Source: Halorussus salinus (GTDB lineage Archaea > Halobacteriota > Halobacteria > Halobacteriales > Haladaptataceae). Taken from it: a stretch of DNA of 64,000 bases. Each line of letters begins with the position of its first letter. Position 1 is the first letter of the stretch. The stretch lies in assembly GCF_004765815.2 (NCBI RefSeq), contig NZ_SBIS02000007.1, forward strand, positions 372,001 through 436,000. Reading direction: 5' to 3'. The notes beneath the pieces were generated by a model. It had not been told where the DNA came from, did no database searches, and saw only the letters and a list, made by a program, of their open reading frames with translations. The translations under genes and the position numbers were made by a program. Shown here piece by piece: positions 1-9,027 of this stretch.

Positions 1-485
1 GTGTTGTCGAGTTCCGGCTGGCGGTAGAGCGCCACGCGGTGGTCCTCGCTGGCGGTCGTCGCCATCAGGTGCGCCGACACGCCCCGGTCGGCGTGTTCGA
101 TGGCCGTGACGCCAGCACCGCTCGCGGCGTCAGTCGGCACGAGGAGGTCCTCCTCGCGGACCTCGCCGAACTCGAACGCCGAGAGCGTCGCGGATTCGAG
201 GACGCCCTCGTCGGCGAGCGTCTGTAGAATCGGGTCGGCATCGTCGCGGAACGCCGCTTTCAGCGACTCGGCGTCGGCGTACCGCCCCACGAGTTCGGTC
301 CTCGTGGGGTCGTCCACGTCGGTCGAAACGTCCGCCGCGAAGTCGTGGAACGGGTCGGTCTCATCGGCGTCGGCGTCGCGTGCGGACGCCGCCGTGGCGG
401 TGCCGAAGAAACTGACGGACATCGCCGCGGTTCCCATGCCTCGAAGCACCGAACGTCGGTCGAATTTCTCGTTTTCGTCGGACAT
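1..485 (-). CDS. TAT-exported protein, 3' end cut by window edge
   Basis: Only the first 161 residues are present; the gene runs off the left edge. The N-terminus has a twin-arginine signal (DRRSVLRGMG at about residues 9-18) and an Ala-rich hydrophobic stretch ending near residue 33, so the protein is probably exported folded. The mature part is acidic and has no motif I recognise. The ATG at 485 is chosen because it sits directly before the RR motif and just downstream of an AT-rich promoter-like stretch. Function unknown. Confidence 0.75.
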   Translation of the reverse strand, partial: MSDENEKFDRRSVLRGMGTAAMSVSFFGTATAASARDADADETDPFHDFAADVSTDVDDPTRTELVGRYADAESLKAAFRDDADPILQTLADEGVLESATLSAFEFGEVREEDLLVPTDAASGAGVTAIEHADRGVSAHLMATTASEDHRVALYRQPELDN

Positions 486-490
486 CGCAT

Positions 491-504
491 CGTAATTTAT
501 TACG
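491..504. promoter_or_regulatory. Perfect palindrome before the exported-protein gene
   Basis: CGTAAT-TT-ATTACG is a perfect 6+2+6 inverted repeat starting 6 nt upstream of the start codon at 485. Transcripts here are likely leaderless, so it would overlap the transcription start and could be an operator. Its role is inferred from position only. Confidence 0.35.
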
Positions 505-647
505 AGTATGAAATAAGTAATTTTTGTACAGTATATCTAGAATAAATAGTCGGTGGCGTGGTCCGTCGCGATACAGACTGGCGAGTCGTCGCGTCGTCGA
601 GAGTCCCGTGCTGGGAAAGAAGGAGTCGCCGAGTGCCGAACGCGGAC

Positions 648-1208
648 TTACTCCAGCAGGCCGAGTTCTTCGAGGCGCGAGACGATCTTATCGACCGCCT
701 GCTCCGCGTCTTCGGGTTTCTTGCCGCCGGTGATGACGAGTTTGCCGGAGCCGAACAGGAGCGCGACCACTTCGGGTTCGTCGAGTCGGTAGACGAGACC
801 GGGGAACTGCTCGGGTTCGTACTCGATGTTCTCCAGTCCGAGACCGATAGCGATGGCGTTGAGGTTGAGATTTCGGCCGAGGTCCGCGGACGTGACGATG
901 TTCTGGACGACGATTTCGGGGTCCTCGTTCACGTCGATTTGGAGTTCTCGGAGCTTGTCGAAGACGATTTCGAGGCTTTCGTGTACGTCGGCCGTACTCT
1001 TCGCACCAGTACAGACGATTTTGCCAGACCGGAAGATGAGCGCCGCGGACTTGGGGTTCTGGGTCCGGTAGACGAGACCGGGGAACTGCTCCGGGTCGTA
1101 GTCGGCCCCCTCGAGGTCCATCGCCACGCTCTGCAGGTCGAGTTCCTGCCCGATACCGGTGGAGGCGACCACGTTTTCAATGTTGATGGTCTCCTTTGGG
1201 TCGGTCAT
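648..1208 (-). CDS. tbp: TATA-binding protein (TBP)
   Basis: General transcription factor that binds the TATA box and recruits TFB and RNA polymerase. The 186-residue protein is two tandem TBP repeats, roughly residues 8-90 and 98-180, each containing the signature PEQFPGLVYR. Length and the acidic haloarchaeal composition match the family. The ATG at 1208 lies about 30 nt downstream of a near-ideal TATA box, so the mRNA is probably leaderless. Haloarchaea often carry several TBP genes; this looks like a normal full-length copy. Confidence 0.97.
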   Translation of the reverse strand: MTDPKETINIENVVASTGIGQELDLQSVAMDLEGADYDPEQFPGLVYRTQNPKSAALIFRSGKIVCTGAKSTADVHESLEIVFDKLRELQIDVNEDPEIVVQNIVTSADLGRNLNLNAIAIGLGLENIEYEPEQFPGLVYRLDEPEVVALLFGSGKLVITGGKKPEDAEQAVDKIVSRLEELGLLE

Positions 1209-1234
1209 GTGCGACTTAAATGTCGTATTTAAGG

Positions 1235-1242
1235 TTTATAAA
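1235..1242 (-). promoter_or_regulatory. TATA box of tbp
   Basis: TTTATAAA on the minus strand, 27-34 nt upstream of the tbp start codon. A second TATA-like stretch (CTTAAATAC) lies closer to the gene. The spacing predicts a start site at or next to the ATG. Confidence 0.65.
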
Positions 1243-1357
1243 GGTTGGTACTCCCGGCTGACAAGTGACGAACGGGTTTTTATGCTTTCAGGGGTCCGGC
1301 GACGCGACTCGGCCCGCAGACGAAACCCAAAAGAGCCACCGACGAGTCCGGTACACC

Positions 1358-2392
1358 GTGTACGCGCTCGAACTCGGCGGGGAGGACGACCGATTCGCGG
1401 CCGCGGAAGCGGCGAGCGCCGCGACCGGCGTCGAAGTCGTCGCGCCCGGACTCGCCACCGCGACCGCGATTACCGACCGCGTGGAGACGCTGGCCTACAC
1501 CCACCGCGCCAGCGAACTGGTCGGGCGAACCGACGCGGGCGTCGCGTCCGCTCGGGCACTCCTCGACGCGGCCGGAATCGACCGCGAAGGGACCGTCGCG
1601 GTCCGCGCCCGCGACGTGCGCGAGACGGCCGAAATCGACACTCAGAGCGCCGAGCGAGTCCTCGGTGGCGTGCTGACCGACCGCGGGTTCGCGGTGGACT
1701 TGAACGACCCCGACCACGAGCTTCGGGCGCTGTTCGCCGACGACACCTGCTTGCTCGGCTGGCTCGAAACCGAGAGTATTCGGGACTTCGGCACCCGGAA
1801 GCCGACCGACAGACCCTTCTTCCAACCCGGCGGGATGGACCCCTTGCTGGCCCGCGCGCTGGTCAACCTCGCCGGTGCCCGGCCGGACGCGACCGTGTTG
1901 GACCCGATGTGTGGCACCGGCGGCGTCCTCATCGAAGCCGGACTGGTCGGCGCGTCGCTCCTCGGGGCGGACGCCCAGCGCAAGATGGCTCGCGGTGCGG
2001 CCGAGAATCTGCGCCACTGCTTTGCGGCCGACGAGCGAGCGACTGGCGACTGGGCGACCCTACAGGGCGACGCGACCCACCTGCCGCTCGCGGACGACTC
2101 GGTGGACGCCGTGGTCTTCGACGCGCCCTACGGCCGACAGTCGAAGATAGCCAACCTCGACTTGGACGACCTCGTGGCGGGCGCGCTCGCGGAGGCCCGG
2201 CGGGTCGCAAGCAGGGCGGTCGTCGTCGGCGACCGGTCGTGGGCCGAGGAGGCCCGCGCGGTCGGCTGGACGGTCGAAGACGAGTTCGACCGGCGAGTGC
2301 ATCGCTCGCTGGTCCGGCATATCGTGGTGCTGGCCGACGACGAGACGCCCGACGTGACGCCGGGCGAGGCCGACTCGTTCGGCGACGAATGA
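1358..2392 (+). CDS. THUMP-type tRNA (guanine-N2) methyltransferase, Trm-G10/Trm11-like
   Basis: SAM-dependent methyltransferase predicted to modify tRNA, probably guanosine 10. The N-terminal ~150 residues look like a THUMP RNA-binding region. The C-terminal Rossmann domain has the SAM motif DPMCGTGG at residues 182-189 and a motif-IV-like DAPYG at 255-259 (usually DPPY). The GTG at 1358 starts the conserved sequence VYALELGG; the longer in-frame extension back to 1265 is basic, unlike the rest of the protein. The exact target base is inferred from the family. Confidence 0.85.
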   Translation: MYALELGGEDDRFAAAEAASAATGVEVVAPGLATATAITDRVETLAYTHRASELVGRTDAGVASARALLDAAGIDREGTVAVRARDVRETAEIDTQSAERVLGGVLTDRGFAVDLNDPDHELRALFADDTCLLGWLETESIRDFGTRKPTDRPFFQPGGMDPLLARALVNLAGARPDATVLDPMCGTGGVLIEAGLVGASLLGADAQRKMARGAAENLRHCFAADERATGDWATLQGDATHLPLADDSVDAVVFDAPYGRQSKIANLDLDDLVAGALAEARRVASRAVVVGDRSWAEEARAVGWTVEDEFDRRVHRSLVRHIVVLADDETPDVTPGEADSFGDE

Positions 2393-2393
2393 G

Positions 2394-2831
2394 TCAGGTC
2401 TCGGCCTCGCGGGCCGCCTCGCGCAGGTCGCGTTCTTCGTCCGTCTCGACGGTGAGTTCGGGGACCGGGACCGGGGTGCCCTCCTCGCCGAGCGCGACGA
2501 AGGTGAACGACGAACCGGTCGTGCGCTCGGTGTCGCCGGTCCGGGGGTCCTCGCGCTGTGCCCGAATTCGGACCGTCACGCTGGTCGTCCCGGCGTCGTA
2601 GACGTACGCCTCCACGAGCGCGATGTCGCCGACCGGGACCGGCCGGTGAAACGAGATGTCCTCGACGCCCGCGGTGACGCAGGTCTCGCCAGCGAAGCGC
2701 ATCGCGGACATCGCCCCCAACTCGTCCATCCACTTCATCAACTCGCCGCCGTGGAGCGTCTCGTAGTTGTTCGCGTCGTTCGGTTGGACGCGGTAGCGGT
2801 TCCGGATGTGGGTCTCCGAGAGCGTGGGCAT
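2394..2831 (-). CDS. Acyl-CoA thioesterase, hotdog fold
   Basis: 145-residue single-hotdog protein of the BFIT/YciA-like acyl-CoA thioesterase group, which hydrolyses acyl-CoA to free acid and CoA. NYETLHGGELMKWMDE (about residues 21-36) matches the family's N-x-x-G-x-x-H/GG-x-L-M segment with an acidic residue at the helix, followed by the strand DISFHRPVPVGD. It is convergent with the methyltransferase gene, one base from its stop codon. Substrate chain length cannot be told. Confidence 0.85.
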   Translation of the reverse strand: MPTLSETHIRNRYRVQPNDANNYETLHGGELMKWMDELGAMSAMRFAGETCVTAGVEDISFHRPVPVGDIALVEAYVYDAGTTSVTVRIRAQREDPRTGDTERTTGSSFTFVALGEEGTPVPVPELTVETDEERDLREAAREAET

Positions 2832-2913
2832 GACAGTGACTTCGCGGGGAGCGCAGAAGAAACGTCGGTCGAAAATCTACGACGGGGTCGCCGAAAGTCG
2901 GTCGGCGCGGCGA

Positions 2914-3567
2914 TTAGAGCGACACGTCGATGCTCTCGTCGTCGCCGAGGCCCGAGACGTGCAGGGTCGCGCTCCCCGCACCGGTGGACTCGACCTCGAT
3001 GCTCGCCGAGAAGGAGGTCTTCATCCCGGCGACGAGGCTCTTGGTGTTCGTTCCAACATCGACGCTGGTGTCGAGCGCGCAGACGCCGATGGCCTCGTTG
3101 CGCCGGAGTTGGCTGAGGAGGTTCGAGTTGAGGAACCGGAACACCGACCGGGTGTCCTCTATCTCCCGGCAGATGCTCGAACAGAGCAGGATGCCAGCGC
3201 GGAGGCGGGGCGCGGTCGTCTGGGTCTCGGCGACCAGCGACGAGAACTGCATCCCGAGACCGGTTAGGTCGCCGATGTCGTCCACCGACGAGACGTTCTC
3301 GCCCGCGTCCGGTCCCTCGCAGGTCAGGACTGTCGCGCGGTCGCTCGCGCCGGGTGCGGCGTCGTCTAACGCGCGGTTGACCGCGCGGCCCTTCGAATCG
3401 GTCGCCAGCACGAGCGCGCTCTCGTCGGGCGTCGGACTCATCAGCCGGTAGAAGACGGTTTCGAGCGCGTCGGCGTCGTCGCCGGTCAGCAGGATGGAGG
3501 TTCCCTCCTCGATGGGGTCCATCGAGAGGTCGGGGACCTCGAAGTCGGGAGTCTCCGAGAGGCTCAT
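2914..3567 (-). CDS. DUF7504-like RecA-fold signalling protein
   Basis: 217 residues. The N-terminal segment GTSILLTGDDADALETVFYRLM resembles a RecA/KaiC-like core in which the Walker A lysine is missing, as in the haloarchaeal HTR-like/DUF7504 group (family name from memory). Its start overlaps the stop of the upstream receiver-GAF gene by ATGA, so the two are translationally coupled and probably work in one signalling pathway. No catalytic residues are visible; a regulatory or scaffold role is inferred. Confidence 0.7.
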   Translation of the reverse strand: MSLSETPDFEVPDLSMDPIEEGTSILLTGDDADALETVFYRLMSPTPDESALVLATDSKGRAVNRALDDAAPGASDRATVLTCEGPDAGENVSSVDDIGDLTGLGMQFSSLVAETQTTAPRLRAGILLCSSICREIEDTRSVFRFLNSNLLSQLRRNEAIGVCALDTSVDVGTNTKSLVAGMKTSFSASIEVESTGAGSATLHVSGLGDDESIDVSL

Positions 3568-4460
3568 GCTTCGACCTCCGTCTTCTGCGCGTCGAGGAGT
3601 GACTGGCGGAGTTCCAGAATCTCCATCGCGGTCTCGGCGAACTGCTGGAGTTCGGCGCGCTGGTCGGCGTCGTACTCGCGGCGCTCGTGGTCGATGAGAC
3701 AGACCTGTCCGATGGTCTCGCCCTCGGGGGTCGTCATGTTCGCTCCGGCGTAGGAGACGATGCCGAGGTCACGGAGCTGTTGGTTCTCCGCGAACCGCTT
3801 GTCTTCGTCGATGTCTTCGACTACCATAACGTCTTCTTGGAGCATGCTGTGGGTGCAAATCGTGTCTTCGCGAGTGAGCGAGTCCCAGTCGGCACCGGTG
3901 CAGGCGAGGAAGTTCTCCTCGTCGCGCTCGATGAGTCCGATGAACGCGACGGCAGCGTCGAAGTGACTGGCGATGAGGTCGGTCAGTCGGTCGAAACTCT
4001 CCTCGATTGGGAGTTCGTCCACGTCGTAGGCCTCCAGCGCGTCGAGTCGGGACTCCTCGTTGTCGGGGACGAGGAACCCGACCTGCGCGCTGTGGGCGAT
4101 AACGTCGTCCACGACGAAGCCGAGGCGGTCGGCGGCGTCGGGCAGGTCGCGGTTCAGATACTCCACGATGTCGTTTTCGAAGGAACTCGTGTCGATGTCG
4201 GCAGGACTCACGTCGGTAAAGAGAACGCAGGGCGTCTGGGGCGCTCGCTCTCGAATCGTCCCGACCACGTCCAGTCCGGTCCCGTCGGGCAGGTCGTACT
4301 CGGTCACGACGCAGGCGACCGACTCGGTTTCGAGGAACGCCGCGGCGTCGGCGACGGAGGTTCGCGTCACCGGGTCGAGGTCCGGGTCGTCTTCGAGGGC
4401 GTCGGCGAGTTCGCCGACTTCATCTTCGGTATCGACGCAAAGAACTGTATGTGCTACCAT
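3564..4460 (-). CDS. Response-regulator receiver plus GAF domain protein
   Basis: 298-residue cytoplasmic signalling protein. Residues ~1-115 form a receiver-like domain (VLCVDTEDE at the acidic pocket; likely phospho-acceptor Asp in VVTEYDLPDG). Residues ~135-285 form a GAF domain with the typical FDAAVAFIGLIERD and TICTHSML segments. There is no histidine kinase or DNA-binding domain, so output probably goes through a partner such as the overlapping DUF7504-like gene. An AT-rich region upstream (4461-4574) likely holds the promoter of this two-gene operon. Confidence 0.85.
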   Translation of the reverse strand: MVAHTVLCVDTEDEVGELADALEDDPDLDPVTRTSVADAAAFLETESVACVVTEYDLPDGTGLDVVGTIRERAPQTPCVLFTDVSPADIDTSSFENDIVEYLNRDLPDAADRLGFVVDDVIAHSAQVGFLVPDNEESRLDALEAYDVDELPIEESFDRLTDLIASHFDAAVAFIGLIERDEENFLACTGADWDSLTREDTICTHSMLQEDVMVVEDIDEDKRFAENQQLRDLGIVSYAGANMTTPEGETIGQVCLIDHERREYDADQRAELQQFAETAMEILELRQSLLDAQKTEVEA

Positions 4461-4574
4461 CCAAATACGTCTTGGCTTCGGCTACTGTAATTGTTTGGTC
4501 CGATTATCAGTCCCGATAGTTACAGTGAAAACAGCATGTTATTATAAATTAAATTTCATAAACCGGGGGCGTCG

Positions 4575-5591
4575 TTACGCCTCGCCAGCGCCGAGTTCGG
4601 CCAGCAAGTGGCCGATGTGGACCCGGTCGTTCGCGCCCTCGGCGAGGTCTGCGTCTATCTCGCCCGCGAGACGCGTCAACTCCGCGAGTTCGTCGCCGGA
4701 GTAGCGGCCCGAGTGAGCCACGTCGAGAATCTCTCCGAGGACCTCCTCGCCGCTGTACCCCTCGTCCACGAGGAGGTCGTCCAAGGTCTTGCGGGCGTCC
4801 GAAAAGTCGCCCGCCTCTGCGGCGTCCAACATCGACTCGATTTCGGCCGCGACGCCCACGTCGCCCAAGACCTCGTAGGCGGCGTTCATCGTCACCTCGC
4901 CCTCCTGCTGGGCGGTGGTCTGGGCGCTCAGGATGGCCTTTCGGAGGTCGCCGCTGGCGTAGCCCGCGACGTATTCCAGACCGTTCTCGTCGTACTCGAT
5001 GCCTTCGGCCTCCACGATGCTCTCCAGTACGGCCACGATTTCCGGGACGCTCGGCGCGCGCATGGCCACGGGGAAACAGCGGGACTTGATGGGCGGGATG
5101 AGTTTGGTCGGTTGGCGCGTCGTGACGACGAACTGGGTCGCCTCGTGGTGGCGCTCCATCACCCGGCGCAGGGCCTGCTGGAAGTCCTCGCGGATGGCCT
5201 CGGCGTTGTCCAGCACGACGGTCTTGTACGTCCCCGAGACCGGCGAGTAACTCGCCGACTCCTTGAGGACGTGGTTGATGAGGTCGGCCTTCGACGAGTT
5301 GCGGCGGCGCTTGCTGTCGATGAACGACGCGAACCGCGGGTCGTTGGCGATTTCCTTCTTCGTCATCCCGAAGAAGTCCGCGACGTTGATCTCCACGAGG
5401 TCGTTGTCCGGGTCGGCGTGGGCCTCGCGGGCCAGCGCCCGCACTGCCGCGGTCTTGCCCGCTCCGGCCGGGCCGTGGATGACGAGGTTGATGGGCTCCT
5501 CGACGGCCTTCTGGAGGTAGTCCCGAACCTCCGCTTGGGGAAGGTCGGCGAGGTCGGGGGCGTAGCGTTCGGTCCACAGCGGCGCGTCCAT
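4575..5591 (-). CDS. rfcC: Replication factor C small subunit paralogue (RfcC type)
   Basis: 338-residue AAA+ clamp-loader subunit that helps load PCNA on primed DNA. Walker A GPAGAGKT is at residues 40-47 and a Ser-Arg-Cys arginine-finger motif is present (IKSRCFP). The Walker B region reads VVLDNAEAI, so the canonical DEAD box of the main small subunit is altered; this suggests the second, non-canonical small subunit of haloarchaea. The ATG at 5591 starts the conserved MDAPLWTERYAP; 31 upstream in-frame residues are basic and not family-like. Confidence 0.85.
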   Translation of the reverse strand: MDAPLWTERYAPDLADLPQAEVRDYLQKAVEEPINLVIHGPAGAGKTAAVRALAREAHADPDNDLVEINVADFFGMTKKEIANDPRFASFIDSKRRRNSSKADLINHVLKESASYSPVSGTYKTVVLDNAEAIREDFQQALRRVMERHHEATQFVVTTRQPTKLIPPIKSRCFPVAMRAPSVPEIVAVLESIVEAEGIEYDENGLEYVAGYASGDLRKAILSAQTTAQQEGEVTMNAAYEVLGDVGVAAEIESMLDAAEAGDFSDARKTLDDLLVDEGYSGEEVLGEILDVAHSGRYSGDELAELTRLAGEIDADLAEGANDRVHIGHLLAELGAGEA

Positions 5592-5813
5592 TAACGGTCG
5601 GTAGGGCGCGGGTCGGTAAGAATCGGTCGGTCCCGAACGGTCGGACTGCGAACGAGTGCGGCGCGGAGGAGTGCGTCCGGACACCGACGCTCGTCGGGAT
5701 ATTCACAGATACGTCTCCCGTGTTTTCGTTTCTCTTGGAACGGCGCGTATTTCTCTACCGGAGAAGTGGCAGGTAAAAAGTGATTCATTCGGGCCGGAGC
5801 GTCGGGACCGAGA

Positions 5814-7697
5814 CTACGCGGCGGCGGTGGTCGTCTCGTTACCGGCGTCGGCGGCGGTGGTGGTCGTCTCGGCGCTCGGGTCCTCCAGCACGATGACTCC
5901 GAGTTCGCCGAAGTTGCGGGTGTACACGCCGTGGATGTACTGACCCGCGGGCACGCCTTCGGTGTCTATCTCGAACTCGGCGGTGGTCTGCTCACCCGCG
6001 TCGAGCGTGACGCTCTGGCGAGCGACGACCGTCCCCTCCAACCGGAACGCGACCTCTTGGGTCGCCTGCTGGTCGTTGGGGTTGCTGACCGTGGCGCTCA
6101 CCGTGATGGTGTCGCCGGTCGTCGCGCTATCGGGCGCGTCGAGTTCCGAGACCTCGAAGGAGTTGACCTCGGCCGCAGTGGTCTCTTCGGTGGTCGTAGT
6201 CTCTTCGACCTCTTCTTCAGTCGTCGTGGTTTCCTCGACTACTTCTTCGGTCGTGGTTTCCTCGACCTCTTCTTCGGTAGTCGTCTCTTCGACCACTTCT
6301 TCGGTCGTGGTCTCTTCGACTACTTCTTCGGTTGTCGTGGTCTCTTCGACCTCTTCTTCGGTAGTCGTCTCTTCGACTACCTCTTCGGTCGTGGTCTCCT
6401 CGACCACCTCACCGTCTTCTTCGGTGGTGGTGGTCTCTTCGACCTCTTCTTCGGTAGTCGTCTCTTCGACTACCTCTTCAGTCGTGGTCTCCTCGACTTC
6501 TTCTTCGGTAGTCGTCTCCTCGACCACTTCCTCGGTGGTCGTCTCCTCGGGTTCCGCCGTCGTGGTCGTCATCGGCGGTTCGGGCATCTCGATGTCCTCG
6601 GGAGCCGTGACGACGAACGTCACGTTCTCGACGTTGACGTTCTCGATGATGTAGCGGACGGTCTGGATGTCCTGCGAGAGGTTCTCCTCTATCATCTCCT
6701 CGGCCTGCTCGGGACTCACCGTCGTCACCTGACCGGCCTCCTGCTGGGCCATCGACCCCTGCCGGAGGAGTTCGCTCAGGTTGATGGTGACCCGGCGGTC
6801 GGAGATGGTGAGGTTGCCGACTCGCTCGGTCCGGTCGGGCGTCTCCTCGTCCCCGACGACGAAGGACCAGCGGTCGATGTTCATCTGCTCTATCTTGAAG
6901 ACGAACTGCTGCATGTCGGCGGGCGGCTCTTCGGCCACCGTCGTCGTCTCGCCGACTTCTGCACCGTCTTCCTCGGTCGTGGTCTCCTCGACCATCTCGG
7001 TCGTGGTCTCCTCGACCACTTCGTCTTCAGTTGTCGTCTCTTCGGCGTCTTCCGCTTCAGTCGTGGTCTCCTCGACCATCTCGGTCGTGGTCTCTTCGGC
7101 TTCCTCCTCGGTCGTCGTGGTCGTCTCCTCTGCGACCGTCACGTTGCCTTGGTCGATGAGAATCTCGTTGTCCACGGTGTACGGACCGTCAACCTCGCCG
7201 GTCGAGAGGACGAAGTCGTAGACCTCGTTGTCGTTCGTGTCGAAGTGCGGCATCGCGACGAGCGTCTGGCTCTCGGTGATGGGCCGGGCGAGCGTGATAG
7301 TCACGTCTTCGTGAGTGCCCGGTTCGAGGTACACCGAGTTGCCGAGGACGCTCGACAGCGGTGCCTCGGCGACCGACGAGTCGTGGATGGCGATAAACCC
7401 GCCTTCCGGCAGGGTCGCCGACTCGACGACGACCTGCTCGCCGTCGCTCTCCTGCTCGTCGAACGTCACGCTCGCTTCACCGTCGGCCGGTGCGTCGGCC
7501 TCACGGGTCGTCTGCTCGTCGTCTGCGACGGTCGTCTCCTCGCCGTCCGCGGCGGTAGTCGTCTCCTGAACCCCCACGGCGTTCGTCCCTGCATCTGTCG
7601 GACTCTCCGTCACGGCGAGCGATACGGCCGTCCCGCTCGCCAGTACCAGCAACACCGCCATGAAGACGGCGCTAAGTGTCTTTGTGTCACGTGTCAT
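5814..7697 (-). CDS. Thr/Glu-repeat surface protein with DUF7282-like domains
   Basis: 627 residues, starting with a Sec-type signal peptide (hydrophobic ~10-30). After a Thr/Glu linker come two DUF7282-like domains (about 73-185 and 265-375; name from memory), each followed by long runs of EETTTEE units. Near the C-terminus there is a CARDB-like beta-sandwich (about 525-600). The Thr-rich stretches are probably O-glycosylated stalks. No C-terminal TM or PGF-CTERM motif is seen, so how it is held at the surface is unclear. Confidence 0.85.
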   Translation of the reverse strand: MTRDTKTLSAVFMAVLLVLASGTAVSLAVTESPTDAGTNAVGVQETTTAADGEETTVADDEQTTREADAPADGEASVTFDEQESDGEQVVVESATLPEGGFIAIHDSSVAEAPLSSVLGNSVYLEPGTHEDVTITLARPITESQTLVAMPHFDTNDNEVYDFVLSTGEVDGPYTVDNEILIDQGNVTVAEETTTTTEEEAEETTTEMVEETTTEAEDAEETTTEDEVVEETTTEMVEETTTEEDGAEVGETTTVAEEPPADMQQFVFKIEQMNIDRWSFVVGDEETPDRTERVGNLTISDRRVTINLSELLRQGSMAQQEAGQVTTVSPEQAEEMIEENLSQDIQTVRYIIENVNVENVTFVVTAPEDIEMPEPPMTTTTAEPEETTTEEVVEETTTEEEVEETTTEEVVEETTTEEEVEETTTTEEDGEVVEETTTEEVVEETTTEEEVEETTTTEEVVEETTTEEVVEETTTEEEVEETTTEEVVEETTTTEEEVEETTTTEETTAAEVNSFEVSELDAPDSATTGDTITVSATVSNPNDQQATQEVAFRLEGTVVARQSVTLDAGEQTTAEFEIDTEGVPAGQYIHGVYTRNFGELGVIVLEDPSAETTTTAADAGNETTTAAA

Positions 7698-7921
7698 TTG
7701 TAACCCCCAATCGGCAGAATAAGCGACGGTGAGACCGCGAATAAACGGGCGCGACCGTTCACGGGCGTAACAGGTAGATACGGCGGTTTAGGCCCGGACT
7801 ATCCGCGCCTCGTCGGATTCCGTTTCGGGTCGTAACCCGCTGTTTCTCCGACGGTAACGGGGCGTACTTCTTTCGGGATTTCGAAGGCGCTTTCCCGGCC
7901 GCTCTCCGAGTGTCACCGAGG

Positions 7922-8848
7922 ATGTCGATGCGCGTGACCTTTCTCGGAACCGGCGGGGCAGTGCCGACGACAGAGCGAAACCCGAGTTCGGTGCTGGTCA
8001 ACCGGGAGGGCGACAGGCTGTTGTTCGACGCTGGCGAGGGGACCCAGCGCCAGATGATGCGCTACGGAACCGGATTCACTATTTCCGAAATCTTCGTTAC
8101 GCACCTCCACGGCGACCACGTGCTGGGGATTCCCGGCCTGATTCAGACGCTCGACTTCAACGACCGTGAGGAGGCCCTGACCATCTACGCGCCCGCCGGT
8201 ACCGAGAAGGAAATAGACCAACTCGTCCGCGCCGCCGACAACCGGCCGTCGTTCCCGGTCCACGTCTACGGCGTCGGTCCCGACGAGGCCGCGGTCCGGC
8301 GCGACGACTACGAGGTCCGGACGTTCCGGACCGACCACGACACCAACTCGCTGGGCTACGCGCTGATAGAGGACGACCGCAAGGGCCGGTTCGACCGCGG
8401 GAAGGCCGAGGAGTTGGGCGTCCCGGTCGGCCCGAAGTTCTCGCGACTCCACGAGGGCAACGCCGTCGAGTTGGACGACGGGACCACCGTCGAACCCGAC
8501 CAAGTGGTCGGCGACCCCCGGCCCGGCCGCCGGTTCGTCTACACGGGCGACACCCGGCCGAGCGCCACGGTCGCCGAAATCGCGGCCGACGCCGACCTGC
8601 TCGTCCACGACGCGACGTTCGCCGACGACCGGGCCGACCGCGCCGCCGACACCGCCCACTCGACCGCGCGACAGGCCGGAGAAATCGCAAGTCGAGCGAA
8701 CGCCGAGCGCCTCGCGCTGACCCACGTCTCCTCGCGCTACGCGGGCGACGTGTCCGCCCACCTCGCGGAGGCACGCGAGGTCTTCGACGGCGAGGCGTTC
8801 GTCCCCGACGACGGCGAGACGCTGGACGTGCCGTACCCCGACGAGTAG
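7922..8848 (+). CDS. rnz: Ribonuclease Z (tRNA 3' endonuclease)
   Basis: 308-residue metallo-beta-lactamase-fold endonuclease that removes the 3' trailer from pre-tRNA. It starts with the typical MRVTFLGTGGAVPT and carries the zinc motif HLHGDH at residues 61-66, a later FVYTGDTRPS (metal Asp) and LTHVSSRY near the C-terminus. An in-frame GTG at 7910 and ATG at 7928 are alternative starts. The neighbours are unrelated surface proteins. Confidence 0.95.
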   Translation: MSMRVTFLGTGGAVPTTERNPSSVLVNREGDRLLFDAGEGTQRQMMRYGTGFTISEIFVTHLHGDHVLGIPGLIQTLDFNDREEALTIYAPAGTEKEIDQLVRAADNRPSFPVHVYGVGPDEAAVRRDDYEVRTFRTDHDTNSLGYALIEDDRKGRFDRGKAEELGVPVGPKFSRLHEGNAVELDDGTTVEPDQVVGDPRPGRRFVYTGDTRPSATVAEIAADADLLVHDATFADDRADRAADTAHSTARQAGEIASRANAERLALTHVSSRYAGDVSAHLAEAREVFDGEAFVPDDGETLDVPYPDE

Positions 8849-9027
8849 GCGTTCTCCTCGGGCCACGCGACGCCGGTTTTGGTGTCCGATACCGTCAGTT
8901 GTCTTTTGCCACCCGATACCGTCGTTCGTTTCCATCATCGCGTTCCGTCGTTGTCTCTTGTCACCGACCCGCTAAACCGACGTGAATAGATAGAAATTTA
9001 ATACACCAGACTTCAGATTAAATTGCA

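Noticed and set aside
6180-6540. Possible CRISPR-like regular repeats
   Set aside because: The repetition is in-frame coding repeats of the Thr/Glu protein, with no unique spacers.
5931-7703. 590-codon open frame on the plus strand
   Set aside because: Antisense to the Thr/Glu-repeat protein; its Phe/Leu/Gly-rich composition is the mirror of the repeat codons and has no domain.
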